Source: JAGRGG01 sp965217265 (GTDB lineage: Bacteria > Pseudomonadota > Alphaproteobacteria > Geminicoccales > Geminicoccaceae). From it: a stretch of 64,000 nucleotides of DNA. Below are positions 63,624-64,000 of the stretch, one piece after another. The notes beneath the pieces were generated by a model. That model worked only from the letters and a program-made list of their open reading frames with translations, was not told where the DNA came from and did no database searches. The translations under genes and the position numbers were made by a program. Where the stretch lies: NCBI GenBank assembly GCA_965217265.1, contig CBDCHP010000011.1, positions 1,173,261-1,237,260 on the forward strand, read 5' to 3'. How positions within the stretch are numbered: position 1 is the first letter of the stretch; every line of letters begins with the position of its first letter.

Positions 63624-64000
63624 ATGCCCCAGTCGTCGTTCCAATTCCGCGGATTCCCCGAATTCCTCGAGGCCGCCGCCGGTCGGATGGGCCGTCCCGA
63701 GCTGGCCGGACCGGCGTCTCGGATCGCGCCGATCGCGACGTTGGCGACCCTCTGCGCCCAGGCGATCGAGGTCGGCGACGGCCGATCGGCCCTGATCCTG
63801 GCCGAGGCGACCCGCGTCCGCGATCAGCTCCGGATCGCCTCCCGGGCCGCCGACGCGATGCTTCGCGCCGTCGATCGGGCCTGCGGCGAGCGGGCCGAAG
63901 GCCCGGCCGATGAGTCCGAAATCGCCCCGGTCGCGCAGGGCCCGACGCCCGGAACTCAGAGACGATCCGGGGAAAGACACGGCGGAATAGGCGAAACGCA
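63624..64000 (+). CDS. Hypothetical protein downstream of the capsid gene, runs off the window
   Basis: An open frame of at least 125 codons from the ATG at 63624 to the window end: SSFQFRGFPEFLEAAAGRMG, APIATLATLCAQAIEVGDGR, SALILAEATRVRDQLRIASR. It is helical, without signal or membrane segment. In phage order this position holds a head-tail connector or completion protein; no motif decides this. It is preceded by a 99-base gap and has a weak ribosome site. Confidence 0.5.
   Translation, partial: MPQSSFQFRGFPEFLEAAAGRMGRPELAGPASRIAPIATLATLCAQAIEVGDGRSALILAEATRVRDQLRIASRAADAMLRAVDRACGERAEGPADESEIAPVAQGPTPGTQRRSGERHGGIGET

Overview
The window is about 64 kb of GC-rich DNA that reads as chromosome of a planctomycete, most likely of the Isosphaeraceae. 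The markers are a cytochrome-like DUF1592 gene paired with a Tat-exported DUF1552 gene, a PEP-CTERM protein, an 'LESLE'-type N-terminus, a TPR / ExbB / alpha-toroid locus, several Uma2 nucleases, and FtsH with HEVGH. This placement is inferred from gene content; no 16S gene is present. No tRNA, rRNA or CRISPR array was seen.

Layout. 1-915: fragment of a TRAP transporter permease gene and a TetR regulator, both minus strand, joined at about 905-920 to the 3' part of a planctomycete membrane protein gene; both genes are cut at the same point. 3.1-9 kb: DUF1592/DUF1552 pair, a tiny conserved protein and an AT-richer PEP-CTERM fusion gene. 9.2-13.3 kb: oxidative-stress cluster (ahpD, ahpC, divergent oxyR), DUF427 and pirin. 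13.5-15.0 kb: an unrecognised two-gene module of lower GC. 15.1-19.9 kb: ogt/ada, ftsH, trxB, csrA. 19.85-22.2 kb: a JAMM-like secreted protein and two tandem paralogous membrane proteins, bracketed by csrA and a 70-bp exact copy of part of csrA. 22.4-25.6 kb: PhoB-like regulator, YbdK-type ligase, M20 amidohydrolase. 25.7-27.6 kb: three toxin-antitoxin-like loci. 27.8-32.1 kb: pstSCAB phosphate importer with a PHO-box-like site. 32.4-41.5 kb: Uma2 with a coiled-coil tail, then TPR, ExbB, toroid and polytopic membrane genes. 42.0-49.8 kb: the prkA-yhbH-spoVR stress/sporulation-type operon, with three Uma2 genes and a HicB-like gene inserted before spoVR. 49.9-54.2 kb: ppa, an RmlD-like reductase, CvpA, an S4 protein and phosphofructokinase. 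54.4-57.8 kb: egtD, carrying two frameshifts, convergent with an intact egtB; between them lies an antitoxin/PIN pair whose toxin has a stop at codon 4. 58.1-64.0 kb: a phage-like head module (terminase, portal, scaffold-like, major capsid) with host-like composition and two homopolymer frameshifts.

Several families of long inverted repeats lie between genes. Some include the stop codon of the upstream gene and probably act as terminators; others have shared termini like miniature mobile elements. Working units visible by context are peroxide defence (OxyR controlling AhpC, AhpD nearby), phosphate uptake (Pst, with a PhoB-like regulator 4 kb away), ergothioneine synthesis (EgtB present, EgtD apparently broken) and the PrkA-YhbH-SpoVR system. 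The number of frameshifts (20.24 kb, 54.50, 55.31, 58.59 and 62.08 kb) means that residual sequencing error should be excluded before calling decay.
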